A stretch of 64,000 bases of DNA from assembly GCA_946699065.1 (NCBI GenBank), contig CAMPDV010001259.1, positions 62,001 through 126,000 of the forward strand, given 5' to 3'. Under the pieces are notes generated by a model. That model saw only the letters and a list, made by a program, of their open reading frames with translations, made no database searches and was not told the origin of the DNA. Positions 37,616 through 49,199 of this stretch are shown piece after piece. The DNA comes from Loxodes magnus (taxonomy: Eukaryota > Ciliophora > Karyorelictea > Loxodida > Loxodidae). Position 1 is the first letter of the stretch. Each line of letters begins with the position of its first letter. Both the position numbers and the translations under genes were made by a program.

Positions 37616-38555
37616 ATATTTTTTATTATTAATTTATTCTCTTACTTATAACAATAAAATTGACTAAAAATAAAAAAAGAAAAATTTTTAAAGAAATAAA
37701 ATAAAAAAGCTAAACATAAATTCTATTTTAAAATACTTTTAACAAAATAGATAAATAACAAAGAATTAATATTATTTTAACTTGATTTAAGTATAAATCT
37801 AGAAGCTACGATTTGCTATATAATAAAATATTAATTAAATATAAACATTTAATCGGATATAATAGAAGCATAAAAAAAGTATAAATTATTTATACTAAAT
37901 ACAAACATATAAACAACTATGATATTTAAATATTTAATTTTAACATAAATATTTATTAACTAACAGAAAATGAAAAATTTCTTAATTGGCTACGAAATCT
38001 AAAATAACTAAAATCCCTACCAGTAATAAAATAATTAAAAGAAAAAAGAAAAAAAACTCCTCACAATTGGTTTAAAGTTTATGAGGAAAAAAAGATGAAA
38101 ATTATAATAAATGAATTAATTTAAAAGAATAAAATTTAAAAAAAATTATGAAATTTTAAAAAAAATTTCAACAAGCAGTAGAAAAGTGCTACTGACTTTT
38201 TTATTAGAAAATAATTATTTTATCATTTAGTTTCAAAACTAAAACTAAAATCTATTGACTAGTAATGGTAAAAAACTATATATTAAGAAAGAAAATTTTC
38301 AAAATTCGATATAAAAAGAAAAGTTTCTTTGATGTTTTAAAAAATAAAACTTAAAAATATAATTTAAACTTGAGAAAAATAAGTAAAATATAAACTAAAA
38401 ATTATCGTAAGAATTATATCCTCGATTTATCAGTTTCAAAAGAAAAAAAAAAAAAACTTAGACATTTTTAATCCTTAACAGTAAAAAATACAAAACTTTC
38501 GAAATCTAAAAGAGAAAAATTAAAAAAATCCTAGAATCAACAAAAAATATTTAAG
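37616..38555. other. A-rich island, nothing recognised
   Basis: Long A runs and very low G+C. No gene signal. It lies beyond the 3' end of the LINE ORF2 that follows on the minus strand. Confidence 0.45.
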
Positions 38556-38559
38556 TACA

Positions 38560-41500
38560 TATCATGAATAAATACGTAAACTCTCAAGATGACTTATTTT
38601 ATAATATTTATCTAAAGATCCTAATATTCTAATTATTTTCTAGGGAATTAATTGATATATATCTGATCATAAAGTATCAGTTTTCTAATATCATGATTCC
38701 CGACCTTCTATCAAATTATTCTCTTAAGTGTTAATAATACATACATATCATTATATGTTCAAGTCTGTCATATTCTCCGCATGTGCATTTTTGATTGTCG
38801 ATAGGAAAATGTCGGTCTTATAAATCCTTCAGAAAATTGTAAGACTTGGCTCTCATTTTATATATGCTTTTAATTTCTCTTGTGTAATGCTCATCAAATA
38901 GTAAATGTGTTATTTCTGGAAACTGAGTCGAATTTTTTAATTATTAAGCAAAAATATTAACTGTAATCATTCTGTTCATTCTTTGAATCGAATCTCTATA
39001 AAGCCTAGCTTTTATTTAGTTATTAGCATGTTTATCAAATATTTTTTGATTATTGTTTATAATGTGTTCACTTAAATTAATATTATAAAACTGAACCATC
39101 TTTATCGCGTCATTATAGTATTAGTACTCTTCTTTTCGGTTATATTTAAATATTCTTCCAATTTTCAAATTAATTTTATCCAAACTTTCTTTTCAATTTT
39201 GTAAAAAAGTTTGAGGAACCTTAAAACCATAATATGTTAGAAGGGAAGTAAGTTTAATTCTGCATAGCATGATTCATTAAAAGATCTTGATTATGTTTAG
39301 AAAACTTTTCTTAATATGAATCTCATACTTGAATCAATTTTATTAAATATTGAAGTGATACCTTTTTAAATAGTTCAAGATATTAATTTTCCTCTATATT
39401 CTACTTTAGGTAAAGTAAAGAGTCGATATAGATTTTTAAAATGTCAAGGTTTCACATTTTTATATCTAATCTATTAATATACAGCTTTCTTTACTTCAGC
39501 TAAATATTTAAACCCTGCTTTCTTGCAGTGATTAATGGAGTTCTTTTTTTAATGCAATAATTTTCCTAAATATGTGGCTCATTGTTTTTAAATGATTGGT
39601 TTATTGCTAGTTTATAATTCTAATTTTGTTTCATTTCCTTTCTTTTTCAAAAATTATATAGAATCGCATTTGATAATATTTATATTTAACTATGTTCATC
39701 TAAAAACTCTACTTGTTTCATTTATTAGATTCTACATACTTCTTTCCGATTTTGATAATAGGATTAAGTCATCTGCCCATCCTCTACATGCTATACTGTT
39801 ATCAAAATTATTACGTTTAATCCAAAGATATTAGCTTTGTTTTCTAAATATCGAATTATAATATCATAGTACAACAAGGCTAATACTGATCTATGGGAAC
39901 TACCTTATATTACTCCATTATTGAATTAAAATATTTTTGGTTAAGTTCCGTCTATTAAAAAAGATGAGATAATGTTATTATAAAAAGATTACAAAACATT
40001 TATAAATCTTAGAGGTAGTTTTAACCTTTTAATTAATCAAATAGTAATTTTCTCTCTATAGAATATAACATTTTCTCCACATCTATAGAGTTACTAATAA
40101 TTTGGTTTTTCCCTTTGCTTATTTACGAAATATGTCTTTTATTTACTAAATAACTAAAATTATATTGTTGTTGATTTTTTTTTCAAAAATCTCATTTAAC
40201 TTTGTAAGGGACTTATCTTATAATTTTAAAATTGTGTTTATAAGAGAAATAGGTTTTTAACTTTTTCAATCATCTTTGTTTCCTTTTTTGAAAATAGGAA
40301 AAATGAATGAAGAATTTAGTTTCTATAATATTTTTCCGAACCTCAGCTTGTTATTCAGGAAAGAGTGAAAAATAAGGTAAGATAATGTCCTCCATATTTG
40401 AATAATTCACCTTTAATGCCATCTAGGCCTGCTGCTTTACCATTAAGTATATCTTGAATAATTTGCTAAATTTCTTTAAGAGAAAAAAGCATGAATAGTT
40501 ATTAATGTACAGGGAGTTGTTTTTGAATCTCATTATTATTTTTATAAATTTTCTATTCGCCTATTACTAAAATCAATCTAGTCATGTGTCAAGTTTTAGT
40601 GCTTGGTAAAAACTGAATTTTCTCTTTAATAAATAAAATCTTTTTTAGTTATTAATTGAAATTCATTTTATTTCTTTATCTAGGATTCAGTAATTCTTGA
40701 CTATGAGAACATTACTTTTTGATTTTCGTTAAGAAGAAATTTCTTTTTTGCTTTACTGAATAAGAAAATTTTAAAAGATGGTATTTGTAATTTTTTTAAT
40801 GCTTATTCACAATATTTTGACATCAATGATTTTTTAATTAGCTCTTCCAAAATAAAAATGAGCTTTTTTATAAGCTGCATTTGCTCTTTTAGCATTAATA
40901 CACTTTCTTGTTAATTTTTTAAGTAGTTAGTTATATTGCAAATCAGGAATTATTGATCCAAGTTCTTAATCTGTATTTTATGCAATATTTACCCCACGAA
41001 TTCGTGTTAATCCTCTAAATTATCCTAACCCATTTAAAAAGCTCAAAGTAAGATTACGAAATTTTGTTTATACCTTTATCTGCCAATTGGATCTTAAAGT
41101 CTACTAATTTAGAACTTTCTTTAAAATATTTTTTCATTATATAGATATTTATAGAATATAAAGCTTTCAATTATCGGAATATGATCAGATAAAAAGCAGC
41201 GCTATGAACCTAAAAATTAGAAAATTAGTTGATATTTAAATGATTACTTATTATAATATAATCATTCAAGAACATTTAACCTGTACCTTTATGTATTATC
41301 GCGTTGCTTTTCACATTATTAACTATCTCAAGATCGTTCTGTTACAAGAATTCTTTAAATCTTAAAGTTTTATAATAATCATTTCAAGGATTATTTCCAA
41401 AATTTTGAAGAAGACTATTGAAATCTCCGATTAGTATATATGGATTATTTTAAATTATGCAAGCAAAGTATTAATGTAGTCATACACTTAGTCTTTTGAA

Positions 41501-41600
41501 TCTACACTTTTATTATTATACTTATACTTTAATCGTTTTGTATTTCCCTTTTAATTCTAATTTTTATCTAATAATACATCCTTTAATCTACCCTAAATCT
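38560..41600 (-). pseudogene. LINE ORF2: AP endonuclease and reverse transcriptase
   Basis: Replication enzyme of a non-LTR retrotransposon. In order on the minus strand: the C-terminal half of an AP-type endonuclease (PYILIGDFNS at 41418-41435, HKGT, then SDHIPII at 41169-41189); a linker; reverse-transcriptase block 1 (NGKAAGLDGIKGELF, 40400-40446); block 4 (GVIQGSS, 39896-39916, where the conserved Gln of the QG motif is TAA); the catalytic GWADDLILLS (39768-39779, the YADD motif as WADD); and a C-terminal finger CTCGEYDRLEHI (38767-38787). The endonuclease N-terminus is missing and a frameshift lies just before SDHIPII, so the copy is dead. Trp in NPxNDYY is TGA (41384-41386). ORF1 lies just upstream on the same strand. 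No SINE-type hairpin was seen at its 3' end. Confidence 0.8.
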
Positions 41601-42429
41601 TATTAATCAACTCTTAAATTTAATTTTAAATTTTAAGGCTAATGGAGTGTTCCCTTAAAAGATTCATAACCCCCTGTATTACCTCTTGCAGGGTCTCGGA
41701 CTCCCCGGTGTCTCCACCTAAGTTCACTTCCGGCTTTCCGAATGATCTTTGAGTTATCTTTTTCCGTCATAGCTAACCATCCGAGGATGGGTAAAACGTA
41801 GTCAATTAGTTTCAAATCTTTTATCTAATTTGCATATTCTCCTTGCATCGTCTTCAAAGGTGATATTAGCTGCCGCATATGTGGCACTTCTTTTTGAAGA
41901 ACTTTTATTTAGTCATGGGCTGTTCTTCTATTATCATTTGATCTTGATTTTTTTAGGATTGTTAATTCTCTAATTTTGCTAATCTTTATTTAATTTCTAT
42001 AATTTGCTAGAAGGCATTTTCATATTTTTGAAAATCTATTTCCATTTGTTCATCTAGTCTTACGATATCGCATTCTATTTCTTAATACCTATTATTAATG
42101 TCCTATTTTGTTATAAATTTAGAGTGCGGCTTCTCATCTTCGACATGATCTTGTAAGTCTTGTTATATGTTTATGACGTAGTGTTCGAGATTCTCTACTT
42201 TATCGGTGTAGTCGAAAATGATCTCTACAAGTTATTCCTTATCTAACTTCATTAGTTATTCGAATGTATGCCTCTTTTTTGGAATTTTGGAAGGTAGTTA
42301 TTTTTCTTCTGAGATTTGGCAATATTATTTTTTTTAGATCTTGGTTGGTGTTTGTTAGTTCTAGAAAGAATGATCAGAAGGGCTATGGATTGCCTTTTTT
42401 ATAAGAAAACCTTTGTTCCAATTCTCCAT
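41601..42429 (-). CDS. LINE ORF1, type 2, open throughout
   Basis: From ATG at 42429 one frame runs without interruption: MENWNKGFLIKKAIHSPSD, a Gln-rich linker, a long coiled coil (EQLMKLDKEQLVEIIFDYTD, EIECDIVRLDEQMEIDF, IKQRLAKLENQ), then the zinc knuckle CHICGSQYHL-x-RRC at 41845-41886. After it come RQKI-x-NQLTTFYPSSDGQ and a basic/acidic tail. The two x residues are TGA (41854-41856 and 41812-41814). The related ORF1 at 51.4 kb has TGG at both sites, so they are read as Trp. The protein would bind element RNA in the cytoplasm. It precedes ORF2 in the same orientation, as in a bicistronic LINE. The 3' limit is uncertain. Confidence 0.75.
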
Positions 42430-43005
42430 CTTTTTTGTATTAATCAACTCTTAATTATATAAAGATATGGAATATCTTTTTATCTTAATTTTGGCAATTT
42501 ATTTACTTTTTTACCTATAGATATGCTTTTTAGTTATCTATTCACGGTACAGTTTTTATTCCCCTATCTAAAGATTTTCTAAGCAATTTTAGAGTAATTT
42601 TTACAATTACTTTCATTCTTATTGGCTACACTATTTTATCAAAAATCTTAATAAATTCAAAATTTCCTTTAATTTATTCAACAGTAGATTCTCCAATTTA
42701 TTTCTTGAAGGTTCTCCTTCTTCTCCCTATTCATCATTTTTGTATTAACAGCTTCTTCATTTTTCAATAAAGAAGAATCACAAAGAATTTGATTTATCTA
42801 ATTTTTTACTTCCTCCATTTTTTATCTAAAAAATAATAAATTAAATTTGACTCATTTTATTAATACGTTTGGGTAGCATATTTGCTTTTACAGTTTCTAT
42901 AGTAATAATATTTTATAATTATATATACTTTTAGATGTTTTATTTTTAATTATTCTATCATAATTAAATCTTCAATGTAGTTTTGTTAAGTTTTATAAAT
43001 TGATA
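42430..43005. other. Spacer, nothing recognised
   Basis: AT-rich sequence between the LINE 5' end and the WD40 paralogue. Nothing recognised. Confidence 0.4.
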
Positions 43006-43009
43006 CTAA

Positions 43010-45211
43010 CCAGTGTCCTAGCTGGACAAATCATTATATTGAGGTACTCATTAAGTGAAAAGGATGTCATGTGGTTGTTAATCATGCTTATAGAGTATAT
43101 AGGTAGTTTTTTAAGTGGATTAAACTGTAGCTTGTAGGATTTGTTAATCAGTTTTCAATATCTGACCTGAATAGCTCTAAAACTTTATTCAGGAATCTCA
43201 AAATTTGGAATTTTAGTAAAAGAGATTCAGTGAACGAAATCAGTTCAATAAGAAAGTAAAGGAGATAAATGAAATATAGATGAAACAATAATCTCAAAAG
43301 GAAAGTAGAAGAATACTTTTAGTAGAAAATTAAATATCTTCCAGTCAATTTTGAGAAAGACCATTTGATATTAGTTAAAGATCTAGATAATTACATATAA
43401 AAGGAGTAATAGTTAAATATAGGATTTATTAAGGCTACTTATAAAGTTAATAGATATCTAAATAAATCAGTAGAAGTCTTAGGGTTTTACTAACTAGTAA
43501 GCAAATCGAATTAATTATATTTCAAATTAAGAATAGTTCCGTTAAATTCTTAATGAAATAAGTGACATAAAGAGAGTATAAAGCTAAGCTAGCAATGATA
43601 ATAAAAGATTATTTATATAGGAACAAATTTTCAATATTTTAATATTCCTAAAGCAAAAAGAAAATGGGATATCGATGACGAAATTAGCAAATATACTAAT
43701 TGATTTATATTTCAAAGAAAGACACTAATCAATTAATAATATAATTATATGCATTCTTAAGAAATTTAATAAGTAAGAGTGTAGCCAATTGCTTCTACTT
43801 AGTCGATTTAAGATTCGAGAAATTTAACTTTTAATTAGATACGATAATTCCTTAATGAATTTAAATAATTAAATGTATCTTTTTAAAGTTTAAGTTAAAA
43901 TTCTTTAAGCAAACTAGAATTATTAAATAGACTCCTATGTCATTGGAACTGTCTCAAATAAGTGACGAAGAATTTTAATAAAAACTCAAACAAATATTTA
44001 AACTAGCTAAAAACCAGCTAACACTAAGCAGCTGCTAATGTCATGACTTTACTCAGTTAGATGAATTTCTAATTTAAGATACTAAATTTCTAAGGTATCA
44101 GCTTATCTAATGCTGACTTATCAGATATCACCTTCAATAACTGTAATTTCTCCAAATCATATCTCCAATTATCAAACCTCCGAAACTCCAAATCCCTCAT
44201 CAACTACGATTTCACCAACGCTTATCTCATATCCGTCCCATCTGATTATTCTCATATTCTCCAAGGTCAGAATTCCTATGTCTTTTCAGTAGCTATTTCC
44301 TCTGAGAATAACTTAATAGTATCTGGTAGTTATGAAAAAAACATAAGAATTTGCAACTTAATAACAGAAGAGTGTAAAATTTCGATGAGTGGTCACACGT
44401 CTTAAGTTAATTGATGTAGCTATATCAAGTGACGGTTTGGTTATAGTTTCCGGAAGTCATGATGAAACTGTAAGAATTTACAACTTAATGACATAGGAGT
44501 GCTTGAGTGAGATTATTGATCACATATCTGATGTCTCTTCAATAGCTATATCAAGTGACGGTAAGGTCATGGTTACCGTAAGCGCAGAAAAAACTGTGAG
44601 GAGATTAGATGGAATCACAGAGGAGTGTTTAAATGTGATGAATGGTCACACGTCTGTAGGGTCTGAGCTGTAGCTATCTCTCATTATAACAACTTAATAG
44701 TATATGGAAGTGCTGATCAAGCCGTTCGACTATGTAATACTAATATTGGTTAATGTTTTTAGGAATTTTCAGGACATTCTCATTATATGTTATCGGTTAA
44801 TTTCTCAAGCGATGACAGATATATAATATCTGGTTCATATGATAAAAATATAAAGATTTGGAATGTATCATACAGTTAATCAGTATGTACATAAATTTTT
44901 ATGATTTAGCTTGTAATTTGGCCATATTAAGAGACAATAGTTATTTTGTATTGAGTATAAGCCATTGTTATATAGTAATTCACATATGGTCAAGTGTCAA
45001 GGAGATGGAATATCAGAAGATTATTGACCTAAAAACGAGATATTGGCTTGAATAAGTAATAATAAAGTTAGGTAAATTTAAATTTACATTATTATTTTAT
45101 TAATAGATTGGAATAGAATATATAGTGATTATGGATTAAAAGATTCAGGAATATAATAAGGTTAATACTTAGATGAGTGTGGAGGATAGATGTAGATATA
45201 TTAAAAATTGA
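43010..45211 (+). pseudogene. Paralogue of the WD40 protein, frameshifted
   Basis: The plus strand encodes a relative of the 31.2-33.4 kb gene. A Gln-rich coiled coil is followed by HQAAANVMTLLSQMNF, where the intact gene has QQAAANAITMLNYMNYNF; then pentapeptide-like ISLSNADLSDITFNNCNF and SYLQLSNLRN; then WD40 repeats ([59 protein letters not shown]). Frame changes near 44408 and 44655 break the propeller. A 35-nt GT-AG intron at 45072-45106 sits where the paralogue has its possible intron (exon ends NKQQQSQ here, ASQQQVQ there) and is needed to reach the shared IGIE frame, which ends at TGA 45209-45211. The RING finger is not recognisable at the start, so the 5' limit is approximate. Confidence 0.6.
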
Positions 45212-45214
45212 GGA

Positions 45215-46385
45215 CCCAATTGAGAAATAATTTTAATTTTTATATTAAGTATTTAAATATTTTAGCTTTTAATTATGATTATTCTTTTATTTTTAAGTTA
45301 AAAAGTTTTAATATTAGAAATTTTTTTAAGTATAATGTTAAGATTTTATTGAGTAGAAAAGTAAAGTTTAATTTCTTTAATTTAAATATGAAAAAAATTT
45401 AAAGAAAAAGCTTTTTTATTTTTAGACTGAGCGCAACGAAGGCAAATAAGAATAAAAAATTTGAAAGTTATTTTTTTCTTAATTTTGTACTAATAGGAAA
45501 AGTATTGGAGTCATCTTTTTGAGTAAAGATAAGTTTAATAAAAATGTTTTTATAATTTTTAAACGTATCATTTAAATAGAAATAAGAATAGAGACATACT
45601 AATTTAAAAAAGTTTAAATTTTGGAATGCTTTGAAAAAATTTTTAAAAGCTAATATAAATTTTTTATTTTGATAAGTTCAAGGATATTTTTAAGTTTTAA
45701 TTACTGATTTAAATTATTTTCTGACTAGAAAATATTATTATTATTTTGAATTAAGAACTTTTATGATATTTCTTTGGATAATTTCACATCCTTATGCTTA
45801 AATTTCCAAAATTAAAAAAAAATGTTAGCAAAGCTTCTTATACAAGAGAAGTTTTTTTCTGACTGACTGAAAGTTGGGAAATCGAGTTGAAAAAAGTAAA
45901 AAAGGACTAATGTTTAAAGAAAAAGAAAAGTACATAAAAGGGTATTGAGGAAAATAATTTAAATTAAATCTTACCTAAGAAAAAATTAATTTAAAAGGTA
46001 TTTTGTATAAAAATGTTGAATTATAAATAATAACTTTTTTGGTTATTTATTTAAAAGAAAAAAAATTTTGAGTGAAATAAAAAATTTTATGATAATTTTT
46101 TTTTCGCTTTAGAACATAAAATTTTTAGGCTATAAAGATTTAAATTTGCTTTTAATCAAGTTATTTAAAAATAAATTTAAAATATCCCTTTAAATATCTT
46201 TTTTTAGAATTTCGAAAAAATTAAAGAAATTAAAGAATAGAAGGAGATTTGGACATATGCTAAGAAACTGCTGATATTTCAAACGAAAGCAATGACAAGA
46301 AAATTTAAAATTATGATAATCTTTTAGTAACTTATATTTAACTCCAGAAGGATTATTATATAATTTATTTATAAAATGGATGTCA
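45215..46385. other. AT-rich stretch, nothing recognised
   Basis: Low-complexity A/T-rich sequence. Frames open under the standard code at 45208-45402 and 46190-46399 have no family resemblance, and the latter overlaps the start of a SINE. Confidence 0.45.
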
Positions 46386-46781
46386 GCCGCGTCAGCCAAA
46401 TTAGTAGGTAATCTGGTGCAGTGTATACTGCATTGCGAGTAATCTCGTACTAGATGCCACCACGGGAAAGGGTGGATAAGATCTGTTGAGACGTACTTAA
46501 CTTACCCCGAGGGTTCTCTCTAGCAGTATGAAAGTTTGACTGACGGGCCTTCTAATTACCGACTTAATAACTATCTCTTATTTGGACCTTATTCAAGAAG
46601 ACTGAAGCATTTGACTCAAGATTTTAGAATAATTTTTAATAAGAAGATTCCCCATTTGGAGAAGCTGACATTACTCATCGGACCTCTTGAATTTTAACAA
46701 GAAACATGAGAACATTTTTAAATATTAAATATTAATATTGAAAGAGCTGCGCACCAATGAGGTGCTACGCACTCTATAATA
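46386..46781 (+). mobile_element. SINE-like retroposon, family C copy
   Basis: Best copy of family C. It begins near GCCGCGTCAGCC, then TAATCTGGTGCAG, the perfect palindrome TGCAGTGTATACTGCA, the stem-like CGAGTAATCTCG, CCACGGGAAAGGGTGG, and ends with the hairpin AAAGAGCTGCGCACC, AATGA, GGTGCTACGCACTCT at 46741-46780 and an ATTTATTTAT tail. Compared in reverse with 9359-9745 it aligns along its length. No coding potential seen. Confidence 0.7.
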
Positions 46782-46994
46782 ATTTTTATTTATTTATACA
46801 GAAAAAAAATTTGTAAAGAGAGTGAAATCTTGATGGACATTGCTCATGCTCAGAAAAGAAGAAATCATAATATGATTGGAATTTAACTCGACTGAAGAAA
46901 ATACCTTTAAAAAAAGATGATTGTATCACATCCAGATATTAATTAAAAAAAATGATCCTGAAGACTGGAAATATAATATTAAAAAAAAATGTTA

Positions 46995-47283
46995 TTATAG
47001 AATGCATAGCCCTACAATAGGGCGCATCTCTTTAAAAAATTCAATTTATAAGTCTCTTCAGTCTCCTATATTCCCAAAATATCCTCTCTTCTATATGCAG
47101 GCAAGGTTACAGTTCAAAATCTGCAAAGCAAAGGACTCCAACAGGCGATTACAGGTAGATTTCCAACCCATGATGAAGAGATTAGTCAGGTCCCACATTT
47201 AGAACAGGTTGCTTCACAGTCAGTTCACCTTTGGGCAAATCTTCTCACGACCTTAAAAGGTAAGGTCCACCCTATTTAAAAAA
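46995..47283 (-). mobile_element. SINE-like retroposon, diverged family A copy
   Basis: Minus-oriented. The hairpin is rebuilt as TATAGAATGCATAGCCC, TACAATA, GGGCGCATCTCTTTA (46995-47034), still a stem though its sequence has drifted. The core GCGATTACAGGTAGATTTCC followed by ATGATGAAGA and the terminal CCACCCTATTTAAA link it to family A. It sits next to a typical A copy in the same orientation. Confidence 0.55.
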
Positions 47284-47409
47284 AATTATAAAAATAATAA
47301 GATTTACGGTGATTTACCTGATTGAAAGATGGAATCACTATAATTCATTTCTATTATTATTATTATTATTAAATAAGCTTCAAAATAATAAAATTAAATA
47401 AATAAATTG

Positions 47410-47765
47410 GATTATAGAGCGCGTAGCACTCTCGTTGGTGCGCGGCTCTTTAAATTAATTCTATTAAATGTCGAAAAAAATTTATAAATCTCTTTTTCCT
47501 TGTTTCCTCTTCCTGCGGTACGTTCCTTTAATTTTTCCTTCCAAAGCATAGGATACAATATGCGATTACGGGTACATTTCCTCGACCTATGATTGAGAAA
47601 ATTTTCTCCTGGCATTCAGAATTCTCCAGCTTGTTGAATCTTCCTTCTCTTTTTATTGATTTCTCTTCCTCCAATTTATCCTCCGTCCTCGCTAATTTTT
47701 TAGTTGCTTTGCTGAGTCTCCAAGCAGTATTCGAAGGAAAGGGCTTTCCACCCTATTTAAAAATT
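47410..47765 (-). mobile_element. SINE-like retroposon, family A copy 1
   Basis: Minus-oriented, about 355 bp. The hairpin at 47410-47452 (TATAGAGCGCGTAGCACTC, then GGTGCGCGGCTCTTTA) is preceded by an ATTTATTTAATTT-type tail on the minus strand. The 5' end is CCACCCTATTTAAA near 47750-47762. The core GCGATTACGGGTACATTTCC is at about 47564. The short frames here that are open under the standard code differ between copies and are not conserved as protein. Confidence 0.7.
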
Positions 47766-47774
47766 TATATATAA

Positions 47775-48720
47775 GAAAGATGAACGAGATAATTTCTCTT
47801 ATATGAAAAAAATGCTAGTTCTAATAATAATAATAATTTAATAACGTGGCTTCACTTAAATTTGGTTCATCATGGATTAAAAGTTTAATGCTGAATAAAA
47901 GCATTAATTTCAAATTTTCTTGAAATGTCTAGCATAAATCTTGATGATTTTACTTTTTTCATTCTAATAGTTTCCTATAGGTCAATTCCCATTCATTTCT
48001 TATTGAATTCATTAACTGCATATTAGATATATAGGGCTCTTTATTTAGCTGGAATATTTTTTCTGAAAATTTTGGCTGCCTAATTGCAATAAAATCTGAA
48101 TATATTATTATACATTTCTTAAAAGTTTAAAATTCTCCTAATACATAATTTTAAGTCTCAAAGTATAGTCTGCTGGTCGTAGTTTAGCTGAGATAAATCC
48201 TTTTAAGAAGAGACATTTTTCTAGAAATTTTTCATTTTATATTATAATAAATAAAACATAAAAAAACAAACCTATTGAATAAAAATAAAAAATGTCTTTT
48301 ATCCTATAAGTTTACATTCATTCATTCATTCGTAACAAAATAAAGAATTTTTAAGAAGAAAAACTTTAAATCTAGCAAAATTGAGTGAAACATAGATTAA
48401 CATTTTTTATCGTAATTATTCATGCTTAAGCGAGTCCTTATAATATCATTGCAAATAAATTAAACTAAATCATTATAATTTAATTCTAGATAGAAAAATA
48501 AAAAAATTACCTTACAAAAATAAAGACAAACTAAGGGAAATAAATACTTCTATTTAGAAAAAATAAGAAAGATAAAAACTTAATTGAATTCTTAGTTTGG
48601 TAAACTTCTTCAATTAAGTTGAAAAATGTTCTAAGCCAAGCCCAATCTTAGTTACTTTATTTTAATAACTTTTTTCTTTTATTTTTTCTTCCAAAAGTGT
48701 TGTTAATTTCTTAAATTTTA
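47775..48720. other. AT-rich stretch, nothing recognised
   Basis: No repeat, motif or RNA recognised. Confidence 0.4.
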
Positions 48721-48729
48721 ATTTTTTAA

Positions 48730-49180
48730 ACTAAAAGTATGTTTTAGCATCTATAATTGTAAGAATTGCATCCTTCAATTATAGACATTAGTAAATGCTT
48801 TTAATGTTTTTAAATATAATCTTGATCTCATCAATTTTAATTACTCTTGTTATAGTCTCATCTTTATTTCTTCCTTTTTTTGCTTTTCCCATTTCTAATA
48901 ATTTTTTTCTTCTTTACATAAGCTTCTTGTGAAATATTTTACTTATAAATCTAAATATTCCAAATAAGATTTTGGAAAGGAGTTTATAAGTCCTTAATCA
49001 TATAATATAAGTCGTCTTAAGTCATAATTCCCAATCTTTTACGAATGTCAATCTCTTATATTAGAATAGTATAAACATCTAAAAATGCGCTTGAATATAT
49101 CATATTCTCCACGTATACAGATGGGACCATCAATAGGATAATCAAGATCTAAAAGATATTTTCCAAATTTATAGGATTAA
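48730..49180 (-). pseudogene. LINE ORF2 C-terminal remnant, inverted copy
   Basis: The minus strand is nearly colinear with 27100-27560 on the plus strand. It begins YPIDGPICIRGEYDIFKRIF, aligning with PIDNQKCTCGEYDRLEHI of the main ORF2 and YCICGQYDTFEHIFRC at 27.1 kb. The finger has lost a Cys (CIR) and the His, so it is decayed. The rest is a Lys-rich tail and 3' sequence shared only between these two copies. Confidence 0.55.
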
Positions 49181-49199
49181 CTCTTATATTAGTATACGA

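Noticed and set aside
39592-39834. Hydrophobic 80-codon plus-strand frame
   Set aside because: It lies antisense to the reverse transcriptase catalytic region and is a shadow.
44110-44292. 60-codon plus-strand frame rich in Ser and Pro
   Set aside because: It is an off-frame shadow of the pentapeptide-WD40 pseudogene on the same strand.
47410-47452. tRNA-like 5' half in the hairpin when read in reverse (resembles an A box and D arm)
   Set aside because: It lies at the 3' end of the elements in the coding orientation of the LINE, has no B box or acceptor partner, and is explained by the shared 3' hairpin.
47412-47615. Short minus-strand frame inside a family A SINE that looks basic and protein-like
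   Set aside because: The frame is not preserved between A copies, and the conserved block is better explained as RNA structure or a core module.
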